Origin: Rhynchospora pubera
Taxonomy: Eukaryota; Streptophyta; Magnoliopsida; Poales; Cyperaceae
Length of the DNA stretch: 64,000 nucleotides
Reading direction: 5' to 3'
Assembly (NCBI GenBank): GCA_028095005.1
Contig: CM051460.1
Span: 111,945,039-112,009,038, forward strand
Positions 1-10,535 of the stretch are shown in pieces; position 1 is the first letter of the stretch, and every line of letters begins with the position of its first letter. Position numbers and translations under genes: made by a program. A model generated the notes under the pieces. The model ran no database searches. It was given only the letters and a program-made list of their open reading frames with translations, and had not been told where the DNA came from.

Positions 1-1234
1 AAAATCAGGTTGCATAAGACTATCTGACAAGGATAGAATCCAAAATGGTAAAAAAAAAAAGAACAAAGAGGAGAAATACTTAAGGCCTTGTAAAATGGAG
101 AAATGTCAGGGGTTAAAATGAATAAGATAGTCCCATATACATAAATCTGACCAGCGCTAGTAAGACCATCACTATTAGTTCAAATTTGGTTTCGTTTGTT
201 CAAGTGAGTGGGTAATATGGCCATAACCCGACCCCTGAGTTGCAAGTTATGTGTGTTCAATAAACAAGAAAAAGAAGAAATTAAAAGTGGACAAGATGAA
301 GGCTTAATGGGTGAATGCCCGTTGCTTAGTTCAGTATGGTAAATAAAGACATGGAAAAACATAAATGTTAAGACACAAGTTACATACCAAATCGTATTTC
401 AGTTTACAATCCCGCCGAACCAAAAGTCAAGTGAAGGCATATTACCTCAAAATTGGAAAATGCAATGTAAAATTGAATATGTAGGCGACTCCATGATGTC
501 CACGAGATACCTCACAATGTCTCTGTCGGAGCAATTCATCATTACACTCCGTCAACCAGTGGCTCTCCACCGCTGCAGCAGACCAGACAAAACCAACAGC
601 CAGAACTCTCCAAGACGGCCAACGCGGCTTCAACGGACAGCGTAGACGACCCCAGTAGACCATCACAACGCTCTGTGATCTAGTCGCAGTCACCATGACG
701 GCCGGAAGAGCCTACTGACATCGCCAATGGAGGCCTCCAGTCTAACGGGAAAGCAGCAGGAACCAGGCCAACGAAAGTGGGAGGGAGATGAGTTGAGGTT
801 TTGTATGAGCTTGGCGTACCTGAGAGGCAACGTCGACACCTGAACCTAACTACGACTCACGCGGCGCACAGACACAGGCGTGGACCAAACGGCTTGATCC
901 AACCCCGACCCTCAGCGCTTCTCTGATCCTCTGCGACGCTCAGCGAGAAACGAGTCCCTGACATTATAACACAAAACATCAAAGTCTCAACCAATCAGAA
1001 AATTCTGTGACGTAGAAAAACTTCAAAAATGCATCAAAAATAGCTGGATTATCAGAAAAATTCTCATAAAACATCAAAATGTCAAGAAAAATGTGTGGAA
1101 TATTTTGATATAATGCGTCATGTCAAAACACTGAAACATCAAACATTTTGAAATTTAAAAGTCTAAAAGGATGGCCATAACAAAAAAAAAATAATAAAAT
1201 TAAGTCCCTCAAAGAAGTTAAATAAAAGTCTCTT

Positions 1235-1365
1235 TTGAACATTTTATGTTCTGGACAGCAGGTACACTTGAACGTTCTACGTTCTGGACAACAGGTACAT
1301 CTGAACAGTTTATGTTCTGGACGGAAGGTATATTTGACATTACATGTTCTGAACAACAGGTACAG
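1235..1365 (+). repeat. Four tandem 33-bp repeats inside the 5' LTR
   Basis: Four consecutive units begin at 1235, 1268, 1301 and 1334. Each holds a TGTTCTGGACA-like core followed by RCAGGTACA. The units are imperfect, and the fourth is one base shorter. The same array lies at 29026-29156 in the 3' LTR, so it predates this insertion. Confidence 0.85.
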
Positions 1366-1704
1366 TCAAACATTAAAATCTGCAAACAAATTTGAAATAA
1401 AAAAAAAACACCACCAAGAAGGTCAAAGACAGAAGCTTAAAAGTGCAAATTTAAAAGACCAAACTCAAAATCCCAACCAAAAGTTGAAAGTCTGAAACTG
1501 AAAAGTCACAATTCAAAAATCCAACTCAAAGTCCAGACTGCCAAAACTCAAAAGTTCAAACCAAGTTCAAACTTTAAACCAAAGTCCGAGAAACCAAAAT
1601 TCAAAAGTCAAAATCCAAAAGTGCTAGCTTAAAAATGCAAGACTTAAAAGTCAAACTCAAAAGTCCAAAATTCTAAAGTGAAAACTAAAGTCCAAACCTG
1701 AAAA

Positions 1705-1872
1705 ATGACACAAAGTCTAAATGACACAAAGTCTAAATGACACAAAGTCTAAAAGTGACACAAAGTCTAAATGACACAAAAAACTAAAAGTGACACAAAG
1801 TCAAAATGGCACAAAGCCTAAAAGTGACTCAAGAGACACAAAGTCAAAAGTGACATAAAGTCTTAAAAGTCA
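1705..1872 (+). repeat. Short tandem array in the 5' LTR, unit about 16 bp
   Basis: The unit TGACACAAAGTCTAAA recurs with variants. The array sits at the end of a longer stretch (1430-1890) rich in AAAGTC and AAAGTCCAAA words. The 3' LTR copy has lost 16 bp here, about one unit, as expected for slippage. Confidence 0.8.
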
Positions 1873-1975
1873 AAAGTTCGTCCCTTCAAGACTGCATCGC
1901 GTTTCGCCTTGAAGGAGACACCCTCCTGATATTCAGATTGAGATAAAGGAAAAGTCAATTCTGAATTATCACTGA

Positions 1976-2336
1976 AGTTCCTGTCGAGAGAAGGCATAGC
2001 GCATCTGTACTCGCGACTTGAACGAAAATCCCAAAAATCCCTAAGTTCCTCAAACGATTGAGAGCTGACCTAGAATACCCAATTTTCTAGTGTTAGACTC
2101 AAATCTAACAGCCTGTTTCTACAAGTTCACAGCATGTTTGACCAGAAGCAGACTGAAATTTGATGCCCAGGTGACCAGAAGAAAAGTCAACCAGTGGCCA
2201 TCACCTAAGTTCCTGTCAAGAGAAGGCATAGCGCATCTGTACTCAAGACTTGAACGAAATCCCAAAATCTCTAAATCCCTAAACGATTGAGGATTGATCT
2301 AGGATACTAAATTTCCTAGTATCGAACTCAAAAATC
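1976..2336 (+). repeat. Imperfect direct duplication of about 130 bp in the LTR
   Basis: Segments 1976-2106 and 2208-2336 share GAGAAGGCATAGCGCATCTG and following sequence through ACGATTGAG and CTAGTRT. They are roughly 80-85 percent alike by eye and are separated by about 100 bp. The pair is repeated in the 3' LTR (about 29750-30110). Confidence 0.8.
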
Positions 2337-2820
2337 TCTGTAACGGCATTAAGCCTGACACAGCAAAGTAAAAACAACCCAAATGTCTTAAAATGTGAAA
2401 CTAAAGAATTAAATCACATCATTCATGTTTGCATGGCTCTGTTAAAATAGCTGCCCTTCTGCATTGCTTTTCACCCTGAAACTCTCTATCAAGACACAAT
2501 CCTTTTTATTAAAAATGGACTTCATCCACTTACTACATCTAAACTTTGATTATCCCGATCTAGAGGTGCTCTTGGCCAGTTCTTAACTGAGTCCGGAGGT
2601 AATTAACAGTAGGGGCTTGCGCCTACTGGAAAAAAAGGACCTACGACAAACAATCAACTCTCGAGGTACTTAGAACCGCATTAGTGTCCTTCGCTCGTTT
2701 GGAATGGACAGTAACGACGGGTCTCGAGATGCTCGAGGGGTATCTGATCCGCATTTTCTTCGCCCCATAGAGGACTATCTGATCTTCCGTGGTTGGACTG
2801 AAAAAGTGCGAGACAGGTTC

Positions 2821-2838
2821 TGGCACGCCCGGTGGGAC
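2821..2838 (+). other. Primer binding site (tRNA PBS)
   Basis: TGGCACGCCCGGTGGGAC begins with the TGG that pairs with a tRNA CCA end and lies five bases after the LTR end at 2815. This is the normal site for minus-strand DNA priming in an LTR retrotransposon. I could not match the complementary 3' end to a specific tRNA with confidence. Confidence 0.85.
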
Positions 2839-2955
2839 ATTTTTCTCCTCTCATCAGGGCATAATCAAAGTTTAAATGTATAGGTGGAATTAAGTCCATA
2901 ATATTCAAAGAAAAATACTAATGATTGACTCTGAGTTCTCTCCATTGCAGGAATC
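2839..2955 (+). other. Short leader between PBS and ORF1
   Basis: This is the untranslated stretch between the primer binding site and the first long frame. I see no further gene or clear structure in it. Confidence 0.6.
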
Positions 2956-4647
2956 ATGTTTACCTGGAGTCAAATCGTGAAGGGCGAGCGTCTTCGCCAC
3001 AGGAAGGCAGCAGCAACCGGGACTCTCTATGTGCCCGTTCAAGCTGTCATGCAAATCTCCCCTGTGATGCTTGCTGGTGAAGCATCGGTGAAAGTCTCTG
3101 GAAAGCCTGCCCTTAACGCCAAAAAGGGTCGGGCGGCAAACACCCACATCAAGGGGGCAACAGCCCCGAAACTCAAAAAGGAGAAGAGGACTAGGATCTC
3201 GAGGGCCCAAGCCCTCCACCTGGTCCAGCAACCTGATACCATCACTGATCTGTCCCTCAGCAACACCTTCGCCCCCCTACATGTGCTCAAAAAGGGAGGT
3301 GAGGCGATGCGCCTCAGAGAGGATTGGGAGCTGCCCATGTACGCCCCAGTCTCTGAGACAGAGAAAGTGACCCACCCAAAACACAAGGCAGTGGAGGCCA
3401 TTCATGCGGCCTTCAAGATTGTCAAGAGGTCCCGCAAGTCCCGCAGGATCGTCACTGCAATCCCTGCCAACCCCAACAAGCCGTCCATCAAGGACAGGCT
3501 CAAGTTCCCGGCGCACCAAAGACTCCGCTTTCCCTACCGCGAGGACAACCGAGAGGGAGACGCGGACTATAGTGCGTCAGAAAAAAGGACTGTGGCCCAC
3601 CCGCCTTCAGTCTTTGATCGGCTTACCTTTCCATCACTCCAGCCCAACGCCCGCTCAATGAAGGCCAAAGGGAAAGTGAAACAGGTTTGGAGGCCCAAAC
3701 AACCGAAACCCATCCCCGCTCCCAAGCAAAATACAGGGGGCACCAAGCGATGGGTGCCAAAAGAAAAAGATACCTCTCTGGCTAGCCAGGTGGCGAGTCA
3801 GATGATGAAAAACAAAACAAAAAAGAAATATGTGATGAGGAAGAGGTGGAATGCTGATTCTGCCTCAGTACATCATGTGTCAATTGATGATAATGATGAT
3901 GATGACGAGGAAACGGCGGAAGTCCGTATGGTCGGGACAGGTTCCCAGGAACCGCCTCACTCTGAAAGTGTCCCCGTGGAAACACGAGGGCAGAAGGGAA
4001 AAGCTTCAGCATCCAAACCTCCCAAACGGGTAGGGCGGCCCAGGAACCGCAGCCCGGTAGTGGAGGAAATTGTCCAACAGACCACTGATAACATCGCAAG
4101 CGATGAAGAGGACCCAAATCCGGACCATGGAAGTTCATCTGAAGATGTTGACGAGGAGATTGAAATCCTCGAGGAAATATCTGATGAGATGGCCCAGCTT
4201 CGCAAGGAGCTGGAAGAGAAAACAAAGCAACTTGAGCAACTCCAAGCGGAGAATGCTCGGGTAACCGCGGCATGCGCGGAAGTCCAGAAACACATGGCCA
4301 AAAAGGGGGCACGCCCAAGCTGTGCTGTCTCAAACAATGATACACCCAAATCAACTGAAACCCAAGGAATGGCTTCTAAACCAAAATCCAAAAACAAAAA
4401 GAAAACCAAGAAATCCCACTCCAAAATAGCGCGGGAAAAGGATAGCAGCTCCAGTGAAACCTCTGAAGAGGAGTTGCTCGAAAGAAAGGAAACTAGTGTC
4501 ATTGACCCTGAGGATATGATGGAAAGGATGCAAAGGGCCATGGATCAGAAACTGCAATCTCTGGGGATTGGGGGCACCCAATTGCCCGTCAATTTCACAG
4601 GTCGGCCTTACCCTGCAAGGTTTGACCAACTGGATTATCCGAAATGA
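2956..4647 (+). CDS. ORF1 fused to the N-terminal edge of Gag, ended by an in-frame TGA
   Basis: 563 codons from the ATG at 2956 to the TGA at 4645. The first 300 residues are basic and low in complexity, with two related S-x-x-DRL-x-FP motifs. Near residue 357 a KRVGRPR stretch looks like an AT-hook core. An acidic serine-rich stretch follows, then a coiled coil at about residues 400-445 rich in EKTKQLEQLQ-type heptads. The last 30 residues (PYPARFDQLDYPK) match the conserved segment that precedes the Gag capsid-like domain in Tat elements. That domain continues in the same frame after the TGA, so the stop cuts Gag instead of separating two genes. An ORF upstream of gag is typical of Ogre; its role is unknown. 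Confidence 0.8.
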   Translation: MFTWSQIVKGERLRHRKAAATGTLYVPVQAVMQISPVMLAGEASVKVSGKPALNAKKGRAANTHIKGATAPKLKKEKRTRISRAQALHLVQQPDTITDLSLSNTFAPLHVLKKGGEAMRLREDWELPMYAPVSETEKVTHPKHKAVEAIHAAFKIVKRSRKSRRIVTAIPANPNKPSIKDRLKFPAHQRLRFPYREDNREGDADYSASEKRTVAHPPSVFDRLTFPSLQPNARSMKAKGKVKQVWRPKQPKPIPAPKQNTGGTKRWVPKEKDTSLASQVASQMMKNKTKKKYVMRKRWNADSASVHHVSIDDNDDDDEETAEVRMVGTGSQEPPHSESVPVETRGQKGKASASKPPKRVGRPRNRSPVVEEIVQQTTDNIASDEEDPNPDHGSSSEDVDEEIEILEEISDEMAQLRKELEEKTKQLEQLQAENARVTAACAEVQKHMAKKGARPSCAVSNNDTPKSTETQGMASKPKSKNKKKTKKSHSKIAREKDSSSSETSEEELLERKETSVIDPEDMMERMQRAMDQKLQSLGIGGTQLPVNFTGRPYPARFDQLDYPK

Positions 4648-7600
4648 CATATAGTACCAAAATTCAAGGTATTTGATGGGGTTGGAAACAAAATCACCCC
4701 GAGTCAACACCTGTCACATTTCATAACCTCCTGTGGAAACACTGCTCGAAGGGAGGAATGGCTACTAAGGCAATTTTCACAAAGTCTGTCTGGAGTAGCA
4801 TTTGACTGGTATGCTTCTCTCGAGGCAGATAGCATCAAAAGCTGGAAAGAAATGGCAAATGCCTTTTGTGCAAGGTTCAGGACGACTCCGCATCGGGTCT
4901 CCGTCACCAACCTAGTCAACGCCAGACAAAAACAAGGCGAGTCTGTCTCTGACTATGTGTCGAGATGGGAAACCATGTACACAGGATGCCAGTCCAACAT
5001 AAGCGAATCTGAGGCGGTACGTATGCTCTTGAATAGCATCCATGCGCCCATGAAAGTATGGATGGTGGGACACAATGTCACTACCTTTGAACACTTGGTA
5101 GCCATGGTTGCTCGGTATGAAGAGGTGGAGCCTGAAATGAACCAGCTGTACTATTCCGCTAAGGAAAAGGACAAAGAAAAAGGAAAGAAGCTGGAAATCA
5201 AAACAACGAAGGCAGTCAAAGCCGTCACTAACCAGGCTGAAGGCACTAGTAGTACCCAATGGGGAAAGAATAGTGAGACGAAGGACGGAAATCCACAGTC
5301 CAAGGCTCAAAGGCCAACACTCAGGGAGCTGAAAAACAAGCCCTACTCATTCAAAAAGGAGAAAACTCTGAAGCTGTTTAGGCAAGCCATGGAAGTTCTC
5401 GAGGTTCGATTGCCCCAATGCGAAAGGCCCGAGGAAGAAGACAAAGTGAACCACCCTAACTACTGCGTGTATCACAGAGTTTTGGGTCATAACATAGAGG
5501 ATTGCTATGTCTTTAAGGATTGGCTTGAACAGAAAATCCAAGAAGGTGCAATCTCTCTCCATGACGATGCCAGGCAGGAACCGGCCCCTCATGCCATCTC
5601 AAGCGGAGCCCCAAGTGCCAGCTCTCGTCGTGTCTCGGTCACTACTGACGAAAAACCGCCCACGACATGGAGCGTATATTTGAACAAAAACACCAGAAAG
5701 AAGTTGAGAGCCTTACAAGCCGAACCCCAACTCAAATGGAAAAGCCCTATTATACCAGTGGTCCCAAAGAGACTCACACCAAGGAAAACACAACCTAAAC
5801 CGATGACCCGTAACACAACAACGGGTAGCGTGAGATCTAGACAGGCATTCTGGAGGAAAGTCACTCCCGAAACCATCAAAGATCCCTATGTTCAAGAAAA
5901 ACCAACACAAGCAACCCTCGCTGATTTCATTTCCCCCAAGGTCGCTGCTCAAATTAGCGGACAAGTGTGGCAGGAGTTGAAAGGCGAAGGAAAAGAAAAG
6001 AAAGAAGAGGAGTTCTGGACAGCCGCGTGCCACTGTGTCTCAGGTAATGAGGAAGAACATGAAGAATCCTCTAACCAACGGGAGCCGGCACAGGCAGATA
6101 CCGAACCTTCCGAAACATCAACAGCAAATGAACAAAGCCTGACTGAGTCGTCATCCAACTCAGTCCCAACCCAACATACCTGGTCAACGGTCACTGTTCG
6201 ACCTATGACCCAATCAGGAAAGAAAAAGGAAGAGATCCTTGAAATAAAGAAATTGGATAAGGCCCTTATCCGTAAAGGAAAGAAGCCGGACCGAATGACC
6301 CTGCCATTTAAGATCAATGGTCAAGATCGCAAAGTGTTTGTAGACATTCATGATGAATGTATGGATTCAGGAGGCATCCCAAGCCTAAAGAATCTGGGGT
6401 TCAACCTTGTTATACCAAAGAAAAAGGGAGAATCCGGAATTCCACCAGAAACCATTGCAATACTAGCAGAGCATGTGTCTGAATTGATGAAACAAACCAT
6501 TGCTGTGACTAGTTTTGTAAGAAACCAAGTAAACAAAGAGGCTTCCACCTCCACCGATACCCAAAATGCCCAAGATGTTCCCGGTTTCACTGATGAGGAA
6601 TATGAATGGTCTGATCCGGACCCTCCTAGCCAAGATGAAAGCTACGATTTTGGTAGCAACTTTGACAGTGATGAGGAAAGAGGAGGTGGCGACTCTGGTG
6701 GAGTCTCCTGCAATGCCATCTCAACATTAGCAATAAATGCACACCCGGAGGATAACTCGGGAGAAAAAGAGGAAAAGCTCACTAAAGAAGAGGAAACAGA
6801 AATGATTGCGCAAATAGAGGAGGCTGCACGGGCCGTTCTCTCTTCCGCAGTCATAAACCAAAACTCACAAGATGATGATGATGCCTTCTATGAGAAGCTG
6901 GGAGAATGTCAACCGGCCAGTTACAGGAGGATAAAAATATACATGAAAGCAAGGGAACAATGGAGAAACCTCTCCTACTGGTGCGGTCAAACCAACCTTC
7001 ATCCCATCTTGGAGGCAGAAATCGCCTTAAACCCACTATGGTGGATCCAAGAGCTTATACATGGCGATGATGTGGACCAGTTGCTAGCATCATGGCTGGC
7101 AAATAGGTTATGGACCAAAGAAATACCTCCTAACACCCTTAAACAAAAAACCCATGAACCCGCAGAGCACTGCAGATACCTGAGTGATGCCGGGGAATCA
7201 GAAGAAGAAGCCGAGGAAGAAGGCGATGATTCACTACCACACATCTCTTTCAGTGCTGTGGCGGAGTATGTGGACTTCTTGATGCAACTGAAGATTCAAG
7301 AGCCTCACTTGTTCCAACAGGAGTTAAGGGTTGATGAGAAGATAGAAAATATGTCAGACTCGGATGCCTATGAACAACAAGTTGAAAATATGGCCATAAG
7401 AAAGGCCGCAGTGGATATTGTGGTGCAAAATGGATGGGACAAGAAAGACCCAGACCCAAACCACCCCACAGATTTTGAAGTCATGCGTGCGCATCTGGAA
7501 AGCACGGAGAACTCACACCTCTGGGAGAACATCGAGGTTACTGAAACTGACCTCGCGGAATATGAAAACAACATGAGTAACCGAGCCCATCTCAACCAGA

Positions 7601-10479
7601 ATAGTCAAACTTTCCTGGCTGAGGAGGACCAGGCTGATAAATTCTCCCAGTACCTCAGGAACCTGAGAATCTCGGACCCGGTCGGCTACCATGGTGTGCT
7701 GAACCCTGAAAACCCTCAACAGTACCAGGGATATGAAAGGCAAGCCATAACCAGGACTGTAAGAGAAATAGCTGATGAAACGGGGCGTGAGGAAGGAGAA
7801 ATAAGTCCAGAAGCAACCCCACCAAGAACCACTCGACGCCGTAGATCCAGGAGGATTCGGCGTTCCAGGCATACATCAGATCCCGGGGCCGAGGTGACAT
7901 TTCGCACCCAAGCAATTGAGGCTTCCAACCAAGTCGATACTGCTCAGGGCCAGTCATCCCAGCAAGCCCCCGAAGAAGAAGAATACAATGAACATGACAG
8001 CCTGGTAGAATGGTATGTGTCTGAGCTCAGGGAACTGAGAATCACAGACCCAAGGGCCTTTCGCCGAGCTACCCACCCCAAAGATCCAGACTTTACGGAG
8101 GAATTTGAAAGAGAAGCCATAGCAACCGTCCTAAAAGAGGTTAACAAAGGCAAAACTCCCCAGTGCTCTGACTCTGAGGATAGCGGAGGTTCTCCGCGAT
8201 TCTTCTTCTGCGGAAAAACATCTGAGGGAAACGCCCAAAATAACGAATCCGATAGCGAGGAAGAAGAGACAGAAAGGGAGCCTGAGGTGGATTCTGACCA
8301 CGAAGAACCTCAACCAAGCACCCTCCAAGGAAGTTCAATCCTGATGGCATCTGGGTCTGGTCCCCCAGCCGACATAACCTCAGCATTCGAAGGACTAAAC
8401 ATCTCACAAGCAACCAGGATCCTCTCATACACGGAACATCTGAGGCGAGAAGACCCTGCATTCCTAAACTTTATAGCTCAGCATGCTGAGATGTTACAAC
8501 AACCAGGAGCCAGTTATGAAGGGCTCAGGAGAACTCATCCACGGGAAACCGCCCGTTTTCGGGCACAAATAGAAAGGCTATACAAAATCTCAAATGACAT
8601 TGACAACGATAGCAGCGATGATGACGGCTCCGAAGCCGGAAACTGCCATTACATCAGCGGGTCAGGCTCTGATGATTCTGAGTCTGAAAATTATGATCAC
8701 CGCTCCGCCCGAATTGCAGCCTGGACGGACGATGATGAGCCTTCCTTGAAACCATGTAACAAAAGAAGACAACAAGGAAAGAACGCTCGCATGACTGTCC
8801 GACCTCAACCCGAATGGGATGAAAATGCGCGGCGTGAGCTGGAGCAAGCCATCGCGGAAACCGAGGCCATGACAACCAGCGAACTCATGAGAAACCTAAG
8901 GGTAAATAGTGATGATGATACTTATTGCCCCACCGAGGATGATGGGAAAGAGGTCAAGAGTCCTAAAGCCCTTGTGGTATACCAAAGAAGAAAGAAACAT
9001 GAAAACAGAAAAGAAATGATAACCTATCAAAGGAGAAACAAAGGAACCAATAAAGGAAAGAATAAGTTGCTCAAAGGCGAATCCTCTCGTGATGACGCCA
9101 CTTGTCATCGAGTTGGCCATCATGATTCTGACAAAGGTGAGTCCTCGGAAATGCCACAACCGCAGGCCGAAACCACAGAAGAAAATCAAACCAACCCGGA
9201 GGAAATAGCATACGACTATGAAATTGTGCTAGACCCTGCTGAACAAATGGACCCTGCCGATCTGCAAGGGCGGCAACCAAAAATGATAAATTTGGACATC
9301 CATATCCCTAACATCCCAGGCCAACCTGACCTTACTCTTGAGGAGTTGGGAGAAATAGTACGGCAAATGGTCAACCAGATCTGGGAAGCCACAGCCACTG
9401 AAGAGGCAGATGGAGAAAGTGAACCCGCCGAACCAGAGACGGAGGAAAATGCTAGTACTGAACAGGGGGCAGCCGCCACCTCTACTGAAGACCAAGCTGA
9501 AAATACCGCCCCTTCAAATCAAAACCAAGAAGAAAGCCAAAACCAAAGCTCTGAATCATGCCAAGTGATAACCATTGGCGATGACTCGGGCTCGGAAGAG
9601 CCTGAGCAAGAAGAATTTCCCGAAGAAGAATACCAATCCCTCGCTGACCCTGTTGGGTGGATGAATCACCTGGTCAACCGAGTGGAAGAACCCAGCAAAA
9701 GAGCCGGATGGCAAGGGAGTGATGACGAGCTGGGACCAGAACACCCTTACCTGGTCGACCTGCGACCCTTTGTCCTAGATCCTTGGCCCAAAAGGCGGCT
9801 GCCAACAAGCTTTAAGCAAACTAGTGAAATACAAGCCTCTCCCCTACCATGGGTAGAAAAGATAAGGCATAACAGGTCACGAAGGGAGGTATGCTCGCTG
9901 GAATATGGCCGAATCAGAAGCCTGGTATCCCCTACCACAGATCAAAATCTGGAAACGGAAGCAGAAATCACCCAACAGTTCAGGCAAGCGTCAGTCGTGG
10001 AGGGTATAGAAGGTTATGAGCCATCTCCTCACTATCCCATCCCCAGTACGTGGCCCAGACATTATGCAGATGACACAATAAAAGGGTATTATGATCCCGA
10101 AGTGTTCATCAACATCCAAAAGAAAACCATCGCCGATGCGCGAAAATTAAAGAATGCCGCCAAGGGGCAAGGTACTTCTGAAAATTGTCGGGCAATAACT
10201 GTGAGTGAGTCCGACACAGATAGCGAAGAGGAGGAATCTCCAACAGCCCAAGGTGACAGCTCACAAAGCGAACCAAAACTCACTCAAAAGAAAATAGCCA
10301 AGCCGAAAGAAAGCCCGCTTGAATCACGCGCGGCGGACGGCTCAAGGGAAGCGGCTCAAGAAGTCACAACGGATGGCCCCGCCCACCGCACAAGGTCAAA
10401 GCAAGCACAGCCAAGCACCACTTTAGACAGGGGCAAGCCCAACAACCATCAAAAGAAGATAGCGCTGCCTTCACCTTAA
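4648..10479 (+). CDS. Gag capsid-like domain and zinc knuckle followed by a very long acidic repeat region
   Basis: This is the same frame as ORF1, open for 1943 codons after the TGA (first internal ATG at 4852). Nucleotides 4655-5150 encode a Retrotrans_gag-type domain: VPKFKVFDG, then HLSHF, SGVAFDWYASL and NAFCARF. A CX2HX4HX4C knuckle (CVYHRVLGHNIEDC) begins at 5464. Gag frames in this lineage usually reach protease soon afterwards. Here about 5 kb of glutamate- and serine-rich sequence follows, with four diverged modules around 7258-7440, 7612-7800, 7972-8150 and 8371-8593. These share LRxLRIxDP, and later FEREAI-like, signatures. C-x-x-I-[ST] motifs followed by acidic runs recur through it. 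The product should form the particle and bind RNA; the extension has no function I recognise. Confidence 0.8.
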   Translation, partial: HIVPKFKVFDGVGNKITPSQHLSHFITSCGNTARREEWLLRQFSQSLSGVAFDWYASLEADSIKSWKEMANAFCARFRTTPHRVSVTNLVNARQKQGESVSDYVSRWETMYTGCQSNISESEAVRMLLNSIHAPMKVWMVGHNVTTFEHLVAMVARYEEVEPEMNQLYYSAKEKDKEKGKKLEIKTTKAVKAVTNQAEGTSSTQWGKNSETKDGNPQSKAQRPTLRELKNKPYSFKKEKTLKLFRQAMEVLEVRLPQCERPEEEDKVNHPNYCVYHRVLGHNIEDCYVFKDWLEQKIQEGAISLHDDARQEPAPHAISSGAPSASSRRVSVTTDEKPPTTWSVYLNKNTRKKLRALQAEPQLKWKSPIIPVVPKRLTPRKTQPKPMTRNTTTGSVRSRQAFWRKVTPETIKDPYVQEKPTQATLADFISPKVAAQISGQVWQELKGEGKEKKEEEFWTAACHCVSGNEEEHEESSNQREPAQADTEPSETSTANEQSLTESSSNSVPTQHTWSTVTVRPMTQSGKKKEEILEIKKLDKALIRKGKKPDRMTLPFKINGQDRKVFVDIHDECMDSGGIPSLKNLGFNLVIPKKKGESGIPPETIAILAEHVSELMKQTIAVTSFVRNQVNKEASTSTDTQNAQDVPGFTDEEYEWSDPDPPSQDESYDFGSNFDSDEERGGGDSGGVSCNAISTLAINAHPEDNSGEKEEKLTKEEETEMIAQIEEAARAVLSSAVINQNSQDDDDAFYEKLGECQPASYRRIKIYMKAREQWRNLSYWCGQTNLHPILEAEIALNPLWWIQELIHGDDVDQLLASWLANRLWTKEIPPNTLKQKTHEPAEHCRYLSDAGESEEEAEEEGDDSLPHISFSAVAEYVDFLMQLKIQEPHLFQQELRVDEKIENMSDSDAYEQQVENMAIRKAAVDIVVQNGWDKKDPDPNHPTDFEVMRAHLESTENSHLWENIEVTETDLAEYENNMSNRAHLNQNSQTFLAEEDQADKFSQYLRNLRISDPVGYHGVLNPENPQQYQGYERQAITRTVREIADETGREEGEISPEATPPRTTRRRRSRRIRRSRHTSDPGAEVTFRTQAIEASNQVDTAQGQSSQQAPEEEEYNEHDSLVEWYVSELRELRITDPRAFRRATHPKDPDFTEEFEREAIATVLKEVNKGKTPQCSDSEDSGGSPRFFFCGKTSEGNAQNNESDSEEEETEREPEVDSDHEEPQPSTLQGSSILMASGSGPPADITSAFEGLNISQATRILSYTEHLRREDPAFLNFIAQHAEMLQQPGASYEGLRRTHPRETARFRAQIERLYKISNDIDNDSSDDDGSEAGNCHYISGSGSDDSESENYDHRSARIAAWTDDDEPSLKPCNKRRQQGKNARMTVRPQPEWDENARRELEQAIAETEAMTTSELMRNLRVNSDDDTYCPTEDDGKEVKSPKALVVYQRRKKHENRKEMITYQRRNKGTNKGKNKLLKGESSRDDATCHRVGHHDSDKGESSEMPQPQAETTEENQTNPEEIAYDYEIVLDPAEQMDPADLQGRQPKMINLDIHIPNIPGQPDLTLEELGEIVRQMVNQIWEATATEEADGESEPAEPETEENASTEQGAAATSTEDQAENTAPSNQNQEESQNQSSESCQVITIGDDSGSEEPEQEEFPEEEYQSLADPVGWMNHLVNRVEEPSKRAGWQGSDDELGPEHPYLVDLRPFVLDPWPKRRLPTSFKQTSEIQASPLPWVEKIRHNRSRREVCSLEYGRIRSLVSPTTDQNLETEAEITQQFRQASVVEGIEGYEPSPHYPIPSTWPRHYADDTIKGYYDPEVFINIQKKTIADARKLKNAAKGQGTSENCRAITVSESDTDSEEEESPTAQGDSSQSEPKLTQKKIAKPKESPLESRAADGSREAAQEVTTDGPAHRTRSKQAQPSTTLDRGKPNNHQKKIALPSP

Positions 10480-10535
10480 GGGAAAAGCGTCAACTCCTAA
10501 TAGACCTGGATTTCTGCACAAATGCTCTGAGAAGG

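Larger units (their letters stand above)
1..2815 (+). repeat. 5' LTR, right-hand part only
   Basis: This matches 27793-30589 almost base for base. By eye the differences are T/C at 146, C/T at about 1784, length changes in three A-runs and a 16-bp deletion in the 3' copy inside a tandem array. The LTR ends at 2815 (GAGACA), five bases before the primer binding site. In the 3' copy the TATA box lies about 1.69 kb to the left of the point that corresponds to position 1, so the promoter and R region of the 5' LTR lie outside the window. What is seen here is transcribed U5/leader sequence. Short ORFs inside it are shared by both copies, have no recognisable product and are not called as genes. 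Confidence 0.95.

Noticed and set aside
1123..2290. Short ORFs inside the LTR, on both strands
   Set aside because: They lie over tandem repeats, occur in both LTR copies, show no domain and have no promoter context of their own.
10480..10486. GGGAAAA as a slippery site for the Gag to protease shift
   Set aside because: It lies after the Gag stop at 10477-10479 and is in the wrong phase, so it cannot serve the -1 shift.
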